Shown here: in pieces, positions 1-10,677 of the stretch
How the letters are laid out: each line of letters begins with the position of its first letter
Position numbering within the stretch: the stretch's first letter is position 1
NCBI RefSeq assembly: GCF_014839805.1
Contig: NC_051123.1
Location: 13,064,727 to 13,128,726, forward strand
Source: Manduca sexta
Taxonomy: Eukaryota; Arthropoda; Insecta; Lepidoptera; Sphingidae
Direction: 5' to 3'
DNA length: 64,000 nt
Program-made: the position numbers and the translations under genes
Notes under the pieces: generated by a model
Databases searched by the model: none
What the model was told of the DNA's origin: nothing
Seen by the model: only the letters and a program-made list of their open reading frames with translations

Positions 1-1112
1 AAAGGGTAAAGAAAACAAAGTTTGTTTATTGAAGAAATCTCTTTACGGTCTTAAACAGGCACCGCGAGCTTGGAATAAAAGTTAAATGAAACGCTTTCTA
101 AAATAGGTTTCATAGGAACTCCTTCCGAACCTTGTGTGTATACTAAACTTTTGGTAAAGAACTTGTAATATTAGGAATCTTTGTTGATGACATAATAGTC
201 TTCTTTAATTCTGATTTGACATTTGACACTGTCAAGAATGATTTGTCGAAATATTTTTCATTAAAAGATCTCGGAATACTGAAATGTTATTTGGGACTAC
301 AAGTTGAAAGTGATTCCGAGAGTATAAGGTTGAACCAGCGAAATTATATTCTTTCTATATTAGAAAAATTTAATATGAAGGATTGTAAGGCCGTGGATAC
401 TCCATTAATTAAAAGAATATGGAAAAAGAATGGATGGTCAAGTCGGTGAGTCTTATCCTTATCAAAACTTAATAGGATGCCTCATGTATCTAGCGGTAAA
501 CACACGACCAGACATCGCTTACGCCACGAGCTATTTAAGTCAATTTAATACGTGTTTTACTAAAGAACACTGGAATGCTGCTAAAAGGATTCTGCAATAC
601 CTAAAAGGTACCCTAAACTATTCATTGGTTTACAGGAAGAATAGAGAACCTTTAAAGGGTTTTGTGACGCAGACTGGGCAAACTGTCCAATCGACAGAAG
701 GTCATACACCGGTTATGTTTACAAGTTAAGTGGAGGTCCAGTATCATGGGAATCCAAGAAGCAACCTACTGTTGCGTTAAGTTCGGCCGAGTCAGAATAT
801 ATGGCATTAGCGTCTGCCACGAAGGAAGCGTGTTACTTACGTCGGTTTATATACGAGATAACAGGTATACTTTGTTCAGTTAACTTAGCTTCTGACAGCC
901 AAAGTGCCATTAATCTTGTTCGAAATCCTGTACACCACAGCAGGACGAAGCATATAGATACTAGGTTTCACTTTATTAGGGAAAAGGTATCTAATAATAT
1001 TGTTAAGTTAGAATATATAAAAAGTAACGATATGCCTGCTGATGTACTAACGAAGGCCCTCGGACCTCTAGCACACAAACGATGTGTAGTTAACTTAGGT
1101 TTAGAAACTTAA
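1..1112 (+). pseudogene. Ty1/copia retrotransposon pol remnant (RT and RNase H)
   Basis: The window opens inside a copia-type pol gene. Frame 1 reads the RT hallmark SLYGLKQAPRAWN at about 34-75, then FVDDIIVFF (the copia xVDD catalytic motif) near 180-212 in another frame. The segment 216-449 has the DLGILKCYLGLQV block, 430-729 has NLIGCLMYLAVNTRPDIAYA, and 801-1112 has the RNase H part with ATKEA and KHIDTRFHFIREKV. Reading crosses at least three frame changes, so the copy is dead. Gag, protease, integrase and the 5' LTR lie outside the window or are lost. Seen: motifs and frameshifts. Inferred: an old copia copy reading rightward into the LTR at 1159. Confidence 0.9.
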
Positions 1113-1158
1113 TTATTTTATTTACTTTGTTTCTGTCACAACTGCGATTAAGGGCGGC

Positions 1159-1335
1159 TGTTGGAGATTGTAACCTTCGTCGTGACTTATTATTTTTTAT
1201 ATGTTCTATTTTTAGAACTAATTGTATTTTGTTTGCCATAGTTACTTCTCTTTAGTCCGAAATAAACACTCGTGTCAATAACATCTTTTTACTAACTTTA
1301 TTTAATTACTAAGAACATATACCATATTTACAACA
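1159..1335 (+). repeat. candidate 3' LTR of the copia element
   Basis: The segment begins TGTTGGAG and ends TTTACAACA, giving the TG...CA ends and a 5-bp TGTTG/CAACA inverted terminus expected of an LTR. It lies 46 bases after the pol stop, behind a short purine run (AAGGGCGG), and contains AATAAA at about 1261. No second LTR is in the window, so the borders rest on termini only. Confidence 0.6.
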
Positions 1336-1410
1336 AAAAGTAAACTGAGAGGGCCGCTTCCCGGGGGCGATCGCCGGGACACACCTGGAGCTGACGCTGG
1401 GTGTCACAGC

Positions 1411-2643
1411 ATGCGATCCGTCAGCGGTGTGGAGTTGAGCAGGCGGACTCATACCGAGTCCAATCTTGGATTAGATGCTACAGCCGACCCAGATCGACAA
1501 ATTGAAAGTCGAGCCAATAGAGTTCCGGCTGCGGATGTTTCGCAGGAGGCACAAGTCACTCAACCTGTGACCACCAAAGCTGGCAAGATTAGGGTGCGTA
1601 TGCAATGGAATAAAGAAATAAATGAATTCATAATGCGCACCTACTTATATATTACAAAACTAGAAACAGACAAAACTATGTATTGCAATAGATTATTCGA
1701 ACAATTTAAAATCAAATACCCGCATATTAATGTAACATCCCAAAGAATTGCTGACCAAAGACGCGTAATATTAAGGAACAAACTTTTATCAGATGACGAA
1801 ATAAATACAATAAGAGAAGAAGTAACCTTACAATTAGAATATGAAGAGAAAGATTTAGAATTGCTAATTAATACTATAAACTCAACACAAAATACACTAC
1901 CTAACACACCCTTATTTGAAGAAGACAGTAGTGAAGTAACTTACTTGCTATCACCGAATCGGGAAATACACTCACAAACATCACACGTTGCCACACAAAC
2001 CTCAGACCCATCACTCATCTCACTAGCTCATCTAAATGAATACGATACACGAGACACAGACATTAACTCCGAATTACGCTGTAAAGAAATTGAGGAACAA
2101 CTGCAAACTTACTTAACACTGTATACCGGAACTGACCCTACATCTAGACCAAAATTACCTCGATTAAAAGAAACTAAAAAATTATGCGTATTACTAGATG
2201 TGTTTAACAACGATATTTTAATGAAATTTTACAGTATTGATAGCGATTTAGTACATCTACATACATTAATATATTGCAGCTCGTTAGTAATATGTAAAAC
2301 TCTAGGCTTTAAAATTCAAAATAATAATAGAAATATAGTTCATAAATCCAAATTAGAGAAAACCAGCGTGGCAAATAAGAATAGAAAGAGACATAAACAA
2401 AATACGAGGGGATATAGGTGTTTTAACACAATACATAAATAATAACAGAAGTAAGAAAGTGATTAAGAAAGTAGAAGTAATATTTAATAAAACTAAAATA
2501 CATTCAACACATGAAAGAAATAATATTCGACCACAAGAGTTTTTAGATACATTAAAACAAAGACTGACAGTAAAATCACAAAGACTTTCAAGATATAAAA
2601 AATCCCACCAGAGAAAATTAGATAATAAAATGTTTATTTCCAA
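1411..2643 (+). pseudogene. N-terminal region of the Dong-like LINE ORF
   Basis: Open from ATG 1411 to TAA 2442 (343 codons), then continuing in the next frame through 2459-2643. It contains a conserved-looking block WNKEINEFIMRTYLYITKLE followed by QRIADQRRVIL at about residues 65-120, which I associate with the N-terminal part of R4-like LINE proteins; I see no zinc finger. The +1 frame overlaps from about 2370 (WQIRIERDINKIRGD) through IKKVEVIF to the RYKKSHQRK basic stretch. A one-base indel at about 2355-2375 therefore broke the frame. The coding sequence stops at 2643 in the codon AA|T, where the Helitron was inserted, and resumes at 3390. Confidence 0.75.
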
Positions 2644-3389
2644 CTAGCTTTTGCTCGCGGCTTCGCCCGCGTGAAGGTGTTTTCCAGGATAAAATTCCAC
2701 TGTTTGATAAAAGTCTTGCTACATATTTTCCCGGTACTTATAGGTTCAAACTAATTTTATCCCCAATCTATAATTTCAGTTCAATCAGTCGAAAATCTAA
2801 GAACATTTATACAAACTTTCATCCCCTATTTTATCCCCTTAAGGGTAGAATTTATCAAAATCCTTTCTTAGGGGATGCCTACGTCATAGTAGCTTTATGC
2901 ATGTAAAGTCTTAGCCCGATCCGTCCAATGGTTTGGGCTGTTCCTTGATATATCACTGTCAGTCACCTTTGAGTTATGTATTATATATTAACAACTGAAG
3001 TTAGCTAAAATTAAGTTTCTCGAAGCCGACCACTATTTATGTACTATGTATTTTGAGACTATGCAATTTTGTCGCGTTCGCGATTCACTTTCACTTTTGT
3101 TGAGTTTCAGAACGCGATATTAGATCCTCCAACGCGCACGCGAATTTGAACTTTATGCAGCGGTAATAAATTACAAATTGACTCTCCATTTTATTTAGAA
3201 AACGTTTGTATGGGAAATAGAAAAATGCTGTTTTGAGGATTTTCCCGGCAATTATTCGAATTTTTCTCACCTTTTAAACCTTCCCTAGACCTCCACGAAT
3301 AATTCAAGACCAAGATAAGATAAATCCGTTCAGCCGTTCTCGAGTTTTAGCGAGACTAACGAACAGCAATTCATTTTTATATATATAGA
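2644..3389 (-). mobile_element. non-autonomous Helitron inside the Dong-like LINE
   Basis: On the minus strand it starts TCTATATATATAAAAATG and ends with the GC-rich hairpin GCGGGCGAAGCCGCGAGC followed by AAAAGCTAG, the TC...CTAG ends of lepidopteran Helitrons. It is flanked by A (2643) and T (3390) with no target duplication, as expected for Helitron insertion between A and T. No Rep/helicase coding is present, so it depends on an autonomous partner. Excising it restores the LINE reading frame exactly. Confidence 0.9.
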
Positions 3390-5847
3390 TGAAAAAACTT
3401 TCTATAGATCCCTGAGTGAAAGATGCACGACTGACCTTCCTAATAAAGAAATACCAACAGCAGACGAACTTAAACTTACTGGGCCGACATATGAAAAAAG
3501 AAAACGGAACACAATCATGACGCCAGCTGGATTAAAAGCGAAGAGGAACATGTAAAAGATATTGAACAAATGGAATTTACATGTATTACACGAAGTGATA
3601 TTGAGATAGTAACGAAAGGAATGAAAAATTGGAAGGCCACAGGAGTAGATGGAGTTTATAACTTTTGGATTAAAAAATTTTACACACTACACGAAATTCT
3701 AGCTAAAATTATAATAGACATTATTAAAGGCACAGCTGTACTACCAGAATTTATCACAAAAGGCATTACTTATATGCTTCCGAAATCTGATAAAACAAGT
3801 GACCCTTCACAATATCGCCCAATAACATGTTTACCAACGTTGTACAAGCTTATTACATCGTGCATTACAAATAAAATAAATAGACACTTAGAATCAAACA
3901 CAATAATAACCGAAGAACAAAAGGGCTGTAGGCGTAATCATATGGGATGTAAAGAACAATTAATAATAGATTCTACAATACTAAAACATGCAACTACTAA
4001 CAATCGTTTAAATATCACTTATATAGATTATAAGAAAGCATTTGACAGCGTACCTCACTCATGGTTAATCTGCGTCCTACAAATATACAAAATTCACCCA
4101 CAACTTGTAGCTTTTCTGGAAAGAGCTATGATTAAATGGAGGACTACATTACACTTGACAAACGGAATAAATTCGATAACTACATGTGAAATTCCAATAG
4201 AGAATAGCATTTTTCAAGGAGACTCTTTGAGTCCCATGTGGTTTTGCCTTGCCCTCAATCCCCTTTCTCACCAGCTTAATAAACATAACCATGGATACAA
4301 ACTCACCCCTTCATGCACAATTAGTCATCTCATGTGTATGGATGATATTAAATTATTTGCCAAGACAGAAAAAGGAATAAATAAAGTTATAGAAATAACA
4401 GCACAATTTAGTAAAGACATTAATATGACTTTTGGACTTGATAAATGCAAAACTCTTAAGCTACACAAAGGAAAAATATTAAATACTAGTATTACACATG
4501 ATCATTGCTTTTCACTTATGGAAGAAAATGAAACATACAAATATTTAGGCATGCACGAAGGTAGGACAATAAATCATACACAAATAAAGGCAGTTCTAAC
4601 TAAACAATATTTAAATAGACCAAATAAAATATGCAAAAGATCCCTAACATCTAAAAATCTAGTAAAAGCTATTAATACATTTGCCACACCAGTGTTAACA
4701 TACTCTTTTGGGATAGTAAAGTGGTCACGTACAAACATTAATAATTTGGAAATTAAAACTAGGATAACTCTTACAAAACACAATTATTTGCACCCTAAAT
4801 CCGCGATAGAAAGAATGACCATAAAAAGAACGCAAGGAGGAAGAGGGTTGATCGATCTTAAAATCCTTTGGGAAGAACAAGAGCGCAAATTAAGAAATTT
4901 CTTTTACAATAAAGCTTTATCCAGCAAAATTCATTTAGCCACAGTAGAATCAGACCAAAATTTTACACCTTTAAACTTGATTGACCGAAATAAGCAGTTT
5001 AAAACAGTAGCAGAAAAACTTCACACAAAATTAGATTCATGGCGTAGAAAAGAATTACATGGTAGGCATAAACATGATTTAGAACAATCGCACGTAGATC
5101 CCACAGCATCTAACAGATGGCTTAAAGTAGGCACACTATTCCCAGAAACAGAAGGTTTTATGCTTGCAATTCAGGATCAAGTTATAAATACCAAGAATTA
5201 TAAAAAAAATCATATTAAAAGACCCCAACACAACTGATGATAAATGCAGGAAATGCCAACGCCAACCCGAAACTATTCAACACATAACTAGCGCGTGCCC
5301 AACACTAACCCAAACCGACTATACACACCGACATAACCAAATAGCTCATTACATACACCAAAAATTAGCTTTAAAATATGGTCTGATATCCGGAAAACCA
5401 GAACCCTACTATCAATATAATCCGAAGCCAGTACTGGAGAGCAACAAATATAAAATGTTTTTTGACAGAGCCATATTAACCGATAAAACCATACATAACA
5501 ATAGACCAGATATAACACTAATGGACAAGAATAATAAAATAGCATACATAATCGACGTAGCGGTACCCAACACTCATAATTTACAAAAAACAATAACCGA
5601 AAAGATTAACAAATATACAGAATTACGAGAAGAAATAACCCGGATATGGAAATTGAACAAAGTTCATATCGTACCTCTGGTTCTCTCCAGTACGGGTGTA
5701 ATACCAACACTATTATTAAACTCTATTAAGGTACTAGATCTCCCAACAAATTCATATATTACTATGCAAAAGGCAGCAATTCTAAACACGTGTAGAATAG
5801 TTCGTAAGTTTCTCCAAGAAGAAACCCCTATCTCTCACTTATCGTAA
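3390..5847 (+). pseudogene. reverse transcriptase plus restriction-like endonuclease of the Dong-like LINE
   Basis: Coding resumes at 3390 with EKTFYRSLSERC, changes frame near 3490-3540, and runs 3570-5237 (555 codons) as the RT. Seen motifs: NWKATGVDGVYNFWIKKF, SQYRPITCLPTLYKLI, YIDYKKAFDSVPHSW (catalytic D), FQGDSLSPMWF and MCMDDIKLF, where the usual YMDD is CMDD. After an A-run shift at 5203-5210 the +1 frame continues 5233-5847 with the C-x2-C...H...C motif (CRKCQRQ, then HITSAC) and the endonuclease RPDITLMDK...YIIDVAVP carrying the PD...D signature. Domain order and length match a full R4-type C-terminus. It is dead as read because of the frameshifts; the A8 shift alone could be a sequencing error. 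Confidence 0.85.
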
Positions 5848-5930
5848 AAATGATTCTGACTTGGTTTAGGCCCGTGAGTCTCATTTAAAACCGAAGAATA
5901 ATTTCTTCGAGAAAACGTTAAGTTATAAAA

Positions 5931-5956
5931 AATAATAATAATAATAATAATAATAA
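5931..5956 (+). repeat. (TAA)n tail of the Dong-like LINE
   Basis: About eight TAA units immediately before a sharp change to GC-rich DNA. Either the LINE's own 3' repeat or the TAA target microsatellite known for Dong. Confidence 0.8.
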
Positions 5957-6315
5957 GCCCGCAGGGGCGGCTTTGTGGCGAGCCGACGGTGAGTGGCGAC
6001 ACCGCGTTCCCTGATTCCGTGGGGGCTAAATGAGACCCCCTGACCCTTGGCTTGCCTTAACTGGCCGGCTAGGGGTGGAAGTCGCAAGAGCTAAGAACCT
6101 CAGCTCCAGGGTGGAAGTGCTCAATCTGCGTAATAGCGAGGAAACGGGATAGGTGAAATCGGTGCACACCTCTCGACACCCTTAAGCCACCCACACCGGT
6201 GTTGCGTCCTTGGCTTACGCCACTTATGGGATGCCCATCTATTGGGGGGCAAGTCACCGCCTGCCTTGAATACATAAGATTGAGACATTTTACTTGGCAG
6301 GCGTCCCGTTGTCTC
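5957..6315. repeat. left part of an unclassified GC-rich repeat split by the R1-clade LINE
   Basis: GC-rich, without a supported gene. It continues as 9040 to about 9345 once the R1-clade LINE and one copy of its target duplication are removed. The minus strand stays open across that junction (GCWAID, then ETTGRLPSK). I do not recognise the family; it may be the 5' part of another LINE. Confidence 0.45.
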
Positions 6316-6316
6316 A

Positions 6317-6329
6317 ATCAATAGCCCAG
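6317..6329. repeat. left target-site duplication of the R1-clade LINE
   Basis: ATCAATAGCCCAG, repeated exactly at 9027-9039 just after the A-rich tail. Confidence 0.9.
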
Positions 6330-9026
6330 AGATTTAAATATTCCCCAATATTCTAGACATGCCAGAGATTTTACTCGCAATGATCTCTCATCTGAAACAT
6401 GTGCTGAACTTATGTCGGCTACGTTCACATACTGTGCAGATGTTGCTATCGGTCGAGGTTCAATTACAAATACTCGTAGATGTGATTGGTGGAACGAAAA
6501 TCTAGTCCACCTACGCCGAATTTTTCGTAGGGCGCGCAGGAGGTTTAACAGGCTTAAAAGCGTTGTGTCACAGGTGACACTTTTACATCTGCTTTTAATG
6601 AACTTAAAATTGCCAGGTCGCACTATAGAGCAGCAGTACAAAAATCGAAAGGTAATTTATTGCGTAAAATCGCCGCGCGGTTAGATAAGGAGGGCCCTTG
6701 GTCTCCTTTATACCAAGAGTTTAAAGCAAATAGACCAATTAATTTATCTTACATCGATAATATTAAATTTAATAATAGCTATACGACTGGTATTGAGGAG
6801 ACTACGGAAGCACTGTTGCATTCACTTATACCCGATGATATTATTAATGACAACAATTATCACAACCAAATTAGAATGTGGGCCGCGGAATTGCCAAACT
6901 CTCCAGTCTCAAACCTTGCGACATTAGATGAATTTATTGCCATTGTTGCATCTCTGCCGTTAAACAAAGCCTCCGGCGAGGATAAAGTGTCTAACAAGAT
7001 GATTAAAGAAGCGTGTAAATCAGCCGGAGATTCGTTACTATCTGTCTTTAACCGATGTATTGCTGAAGGTATATTTCCGCGAATATGGCGCTCCGGTTTC
7101 ATTCGAATAATACCTAAAAGTGGCGACAAGGCTCCCGATGATCCCAAGTCATATAGACCTATTACGTTGTTACCATCTTTAGGTAAACTTCTAGAACGCC
7201 TCATTGTCCCTCGTCTGCTACCGGGCGGACCAGTATTTCACAAAAATCAATTCGGATTTACCATAGGTAGGTCGACTACAGACGCGGCAATATCGGTTAG
7301 AAGAACAGTAAGTATATCGGAACATAAATATGTATTCGGTATCTTCTTAGACATCTCCGGTGCCTTCGACAATGCTTGGTGGCCTATGATACTTCTTAAG
7401 TTAAAAATACGAGGCTGCTATAGGAATATATATTCCCTAATTTACTCATACTTCTCGTACGGAACATCCAAACTGAAACTCGGCCACCATGCCGTGTCGA
7501 AGTCGCTGAGTATGGGATGTCCACAAGGCTCAGTTGTAGGTCCTTATTTATGGAATTTGAGCTTCGATGATTTTCTTTCAATTCCCTTACCTGTAGGATG
7601 CACTTTAACCGGATATGCGGATGACGGCCTCTTACTAATAGAATCTAATAGTAGATCGGGGCTTGAAAGTTTGGCGGATACGTGTTTACAATTAATATCT
7701 GAATGGGGTGAAAGAAATCGCCTTACATTCGCACCTCACAAAACGTTCCAACTGCTTTTAAAAGGTATATTAAAATCACCGCCGCGAATAAAATTTAATA
7801 ATATTGTTGTAAAAGGAAAGAATCGGTTTGTTATTTAGGTTTGATTTTAGAACGAAATTTTTCCTTTCTAGAGCATATAATAACGTCGGGGAAAAATCAA
7901 AACGTAACTTTTACGCCTTGACAAGGATATCGACCTCTACGTGGGGACTGTCTTTCACTACGCTCAAAATCATCTATGGAGCGACTTACTTAGCTTGCAT
8001 TACATACGGATCACCTGTATGGGCCGATAGGGCAACTATCGGTGCTGTGCGCAGGAAACTGCTCCAGAGTCAACGATTGGCGTTGATATTCTTGTGTAAG
8101 GCGTATAGAACTGTTAGTACAGAAGCTTTGCCTGTCCTCGCGGGTGTACTCCCTGTCGATTTGGAGGTACAGCGTCGCGCCACTATGAATTACTCAACCA
8201 GAGAGGATATGGATAAAAAGTTTCTTACGTCTCGCGAGCTCTTAAGAATCGATAGACTATTTAAAACGCACACTGATGTACACAACGAGTTATTAAATGA
8301 ATGGCAATGTAGGTGGGACTCGTCTTCGAAAGGGCGTCATTTATATAAATACTTTCCGTACGTTCGCGATCGCCTAATTAAAACTTGGCTAGAAATAGAT
8401 TACTGTGTATCGCAATTTCTTACCGGCCATGGTAATTTTAAGGGTAAACTGTTCTCATTTAGGCTGGTTGATTCTCCTGCGTGCCCATGCTCTACACCTG
8501 GTTACGAGGCTGAACAATCTGCTCATCACGTACTTTGGGAGTGTGGTCTCTGGCATGAAGAGCGCAACATCATGTTAAACAGTATGCAAATAACATCTGG
8601 GGTTGTATACTACATGGACCTTGTTGAGACTAGACGGAATTTCCGTGCTTTCCGGCGTTTTGCCATGCCTATTGTAATCAAATCTAACAGCTCATGTGAT
8701 AGGACCCTTTCATTTAATTTTATCCGTGGTGCTTTATAACTAGCTTATCTAGTTGTAAACGTCCCTATCCTTGAGGTTAAATCGCCTCCTTACATCATGA
8801 TTTTGTCACCCGCATTACTCTGGAGGGAAGTGGACAATTAATATTTCCAACTCCTCCCTATTTTTTTCTATTTGATTAATTTCGTTGCGGGATAATGACA
8901 TATTAGTTTTCCCTGAGACTCGCCGAGCTTCACTGCTCGGTGTCACAAAATGCGTGCCACTGCTGATCCTGGCTTACAGGAGTTGTAGTGGTGGGTGTGA
9001 GGGCGGGAAAGTCTCTATTAAAAAAA
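6330..9026 (+). mobile_element. 5'-truncated R1-clade LINE with poly(A) tail
   Basis: A LINE insertion bounded by a 13-bp target duplication and ending in an A8 tail (9019-9026). It starts abruptly in the ORF2 linker between the missing APE endonuclease and the RT, so it is 5' truncated, which is typical of target-primed insertion. The 3' UTR runs from 8740 to about 9018. The 3' UTR has a relative in reverse orientation at 32870-33170. Confidence 0.9.
6335..8739 (+). pseudogene. R1-clade ORF2 remnant: reverse transcriptase and C-terminal CCHC
   Basis: RT sits at 6660-7838 with SYRPITLLPSLGKLLERL, FLDISGAFDNAWWP (the R1/TRAS/SART type motif with the first catalytic D), MGCPQGSVVGPYLWN and GYADDGLLL (the ADD pair). 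Upstream, 6335-6570 in another frame gives CDWWNENLVHLRRIFRRARR, the usual linker. After frame changes near 7822 and 7890, 7900-8739 has LKIIYGATYLACITYGSPVWAD, AYRTVSTEALPVLAGVLP and a CPC...HHVLWEC zinc motif. At least three frameshifts inactivate it. Confidence 0.88.
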
Positions 9027-9039
9027 ATCAATAGCCCAG
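9027..9039. repeat. right target-site duplication of the R1-clade LINE
   Basis: Second copy of the 13-bp ATCAATAGCCCAG, directly after the A tail; pairs with 6317-6329. Confidence 0.9.
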
Positions 9040-9345
9040 CAACCAGTCCAGCTAGATCCCATCCATAGACCCAGTATAATTCCCATCTTTTCTGCAATAG
9101 TCCCTGCACCTTGCAAGCGCTGTCTTTGGCTGTATTTCCTCCATAAGTATAGACAGAGAGAGTACTCGCAAGGTGTATAAACCCCAACTAGAGTAATGTA
9201 TCTTAAAGGGGCCTCTACGTGTTGGATCCATGTCCCCACGCAAGCCTTCCAAAAGGACCGGCCTTTATGCCGTGATTTCCCGCAGGAAAGATACAACATA
9301 ATAATAATGTATATAAAATAGAATAATTTAAATATACAGGCATTA
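9040..9345. repeat. right part of the split unclassified repeat
   Basis: Continuation of the sequence at 5957-6315 beyond the R1-clade LINE. Minus-strand frames are open but I recognise no protein; treated as non-coding repeat. Confidence 0.4.
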
Positions 9346-9353
9346 CACATCTA

Positions 9354-10337
9354 TCTATACTTATAATAAATCTGTAGAGAGGTCAATTCTGTACATGAAA
9401 TATATTTCCAAAATAACTATCAGGTGGTGATTAGGGATCGATACTGATGCCAAAAATGCAATTAGTAAAATTTTTGTCTGTCTGTCTGTCTGTCTGTATA
9501 ACCGTTATAGAAACAAAAACTACTCGACGGATTGTAACGAAACTTGGTACAATTATTTTTCATACTCCTGTGCTGGTTATAGCATACTTTTCATCACGCT
9601 ACAATTAATAGGAGCAGAGCAGTGAAGAGAAATGTTGGGAAAACGGGAGAAGTTACTCCATTTTTTAAGCTTCCGTCGCGTGTGCAACCTTAATGGTTAC
9701 AGCTACACAGAAATCATGTATGACGGAATTGTTCTCCTTAAAATTATGTAAAAAATATCCCACGACAGCATATGTCTTATCGTTTATGGTTGACTCACAA
9801 TAACACGTGTAACTCCCGATAGCTTAGCAGTTCGAAGCTTTCTCATTATATTTGTCTACTCTTACGTTTATAACACTCTCAGTCATCCCTAATTAAAAAA
9901 GTTAAAATTATTAAATATTCCATAAAAAAGAATCATAGAAATCGGTATAGAAACACCAAAGTTATACATGAAATACGCTAATAATAAGCCATCATGCGTG
10001 AATACTGAATTATGCTATAAGGATTATTTTTGTATATATATAAGGTCGCGAACGCACAGGCAGGCGGCTTGCTTGGCACCTAGAGGCTAGCGAATCACCT
10101 AGCGAGTAGCTTCGTAAAACGAACATTCTCGAACGTTCGCGACCGGCCTAGCAGCTAGGCGCCAATAATATTAGAGGAGTTCCTTCGATTTCACCAGGAT
10201 CCCATCATCAGATCCTGACCGGACAATCGGACTACCTGCATACCACCATACATTAAAAAAACATCCCGACAAATTGAGCACCTCCTCCATTTTTGAAGTC
10301 CGAAATCCACGCGAGCGAAGATGCGGGCGGAAGCTAG
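9354..10337 (+). mobile_element. non-autonomous Helitron, copy 1 of a family with 38070-38913
   Basis: Starts TCTATACTTATAATAAATCT after A and ends in a short GC-rich stem then GGAAGCTAG before T. Contains a (TCTG)n run near 9475 and an 11-bp inverted repeat GGTCGCGAACG/CGTTCGCGACC bracketing about 75 bases near 10045-10142. A minus-strand relative at 38070-38913 matches along most of its length but lacks about 150 bp near 10145-10295. No transposase coding. The start could be 9350 because TCTA is repeated. Confidence 0.85.
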
Positions 10338-10677
10338 TATAAGAATAAGATAAATAAATAAATAGATACACATATAAATAAGATATAACAGTGACGTTTT
10401 GGTTGCCATTTTAGTTCAGATTTTGAACAAATAGTTTATTTGGATGTTCGTGTCTACAGAATATACTGTTTTTAGCAATATTTGAGTGACTGCGCCGTAA
10501 CTCAGGACACAGCCTTCAATGCTCTGAGCTTCAACCTTAGTTATACGATTAAGATTTTTGAGTGTCATCATGTCAGGAATGATAAAAAATCAGCACTCGT
10601 CCCTCTTCGTTTTCGAGAATGATTTTCTTACAGCCATGTTGTGAATTATCATGAACAAATATGCTTTATATACTAAA
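10338..10677. other. no recognisable feature
   Basis: AT-rich spacer between two Helitrons; I see no gene or repeat structure in it. Confidence 0.6.

Larger units (their letters stand above)
1340..5956 (+). mobile_element. Dong-like (R4 clade) non-LTR retrotransposon, interrupted by a Helitron
   Basis: One LINE running left to right: GC-rich leader (1340-1410), long N-terminal region, reverse transcriptase, CCHC motif, restriction-like endonuclease and a (TAA)n tail at 5931-5956. An RT followed by a C-terminal restriction-like endonuclease places it in the early-branching R2/R4/NeSL group. RT wording such as FQGDSLSPMWFCLALNPLS and the TAA tail fit R4/Dong; Bombyx Dong is known to sit in TAA repeats. 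It is broken by a 746-bp Helitron (2644-3389) and by frame changes near 2360, 3490-3540 and 5203-5210. The 5' border against the copia LTR is uncertain. Confidence 0.8.

Noticed and set aside
1411..5847. R2 element targeting 28S rDNA
   Set aside because: The endonuclease type fits R2-like LINEs, but flanks are not rDNA, the tail is (TAA)n, and RT wording is closer to R4/Dong.
9018..9350. 110-codon minus-strand open frame
   Set aside because: It runs across the LINE target duplication into unclassified repeat and has no recognisable content.
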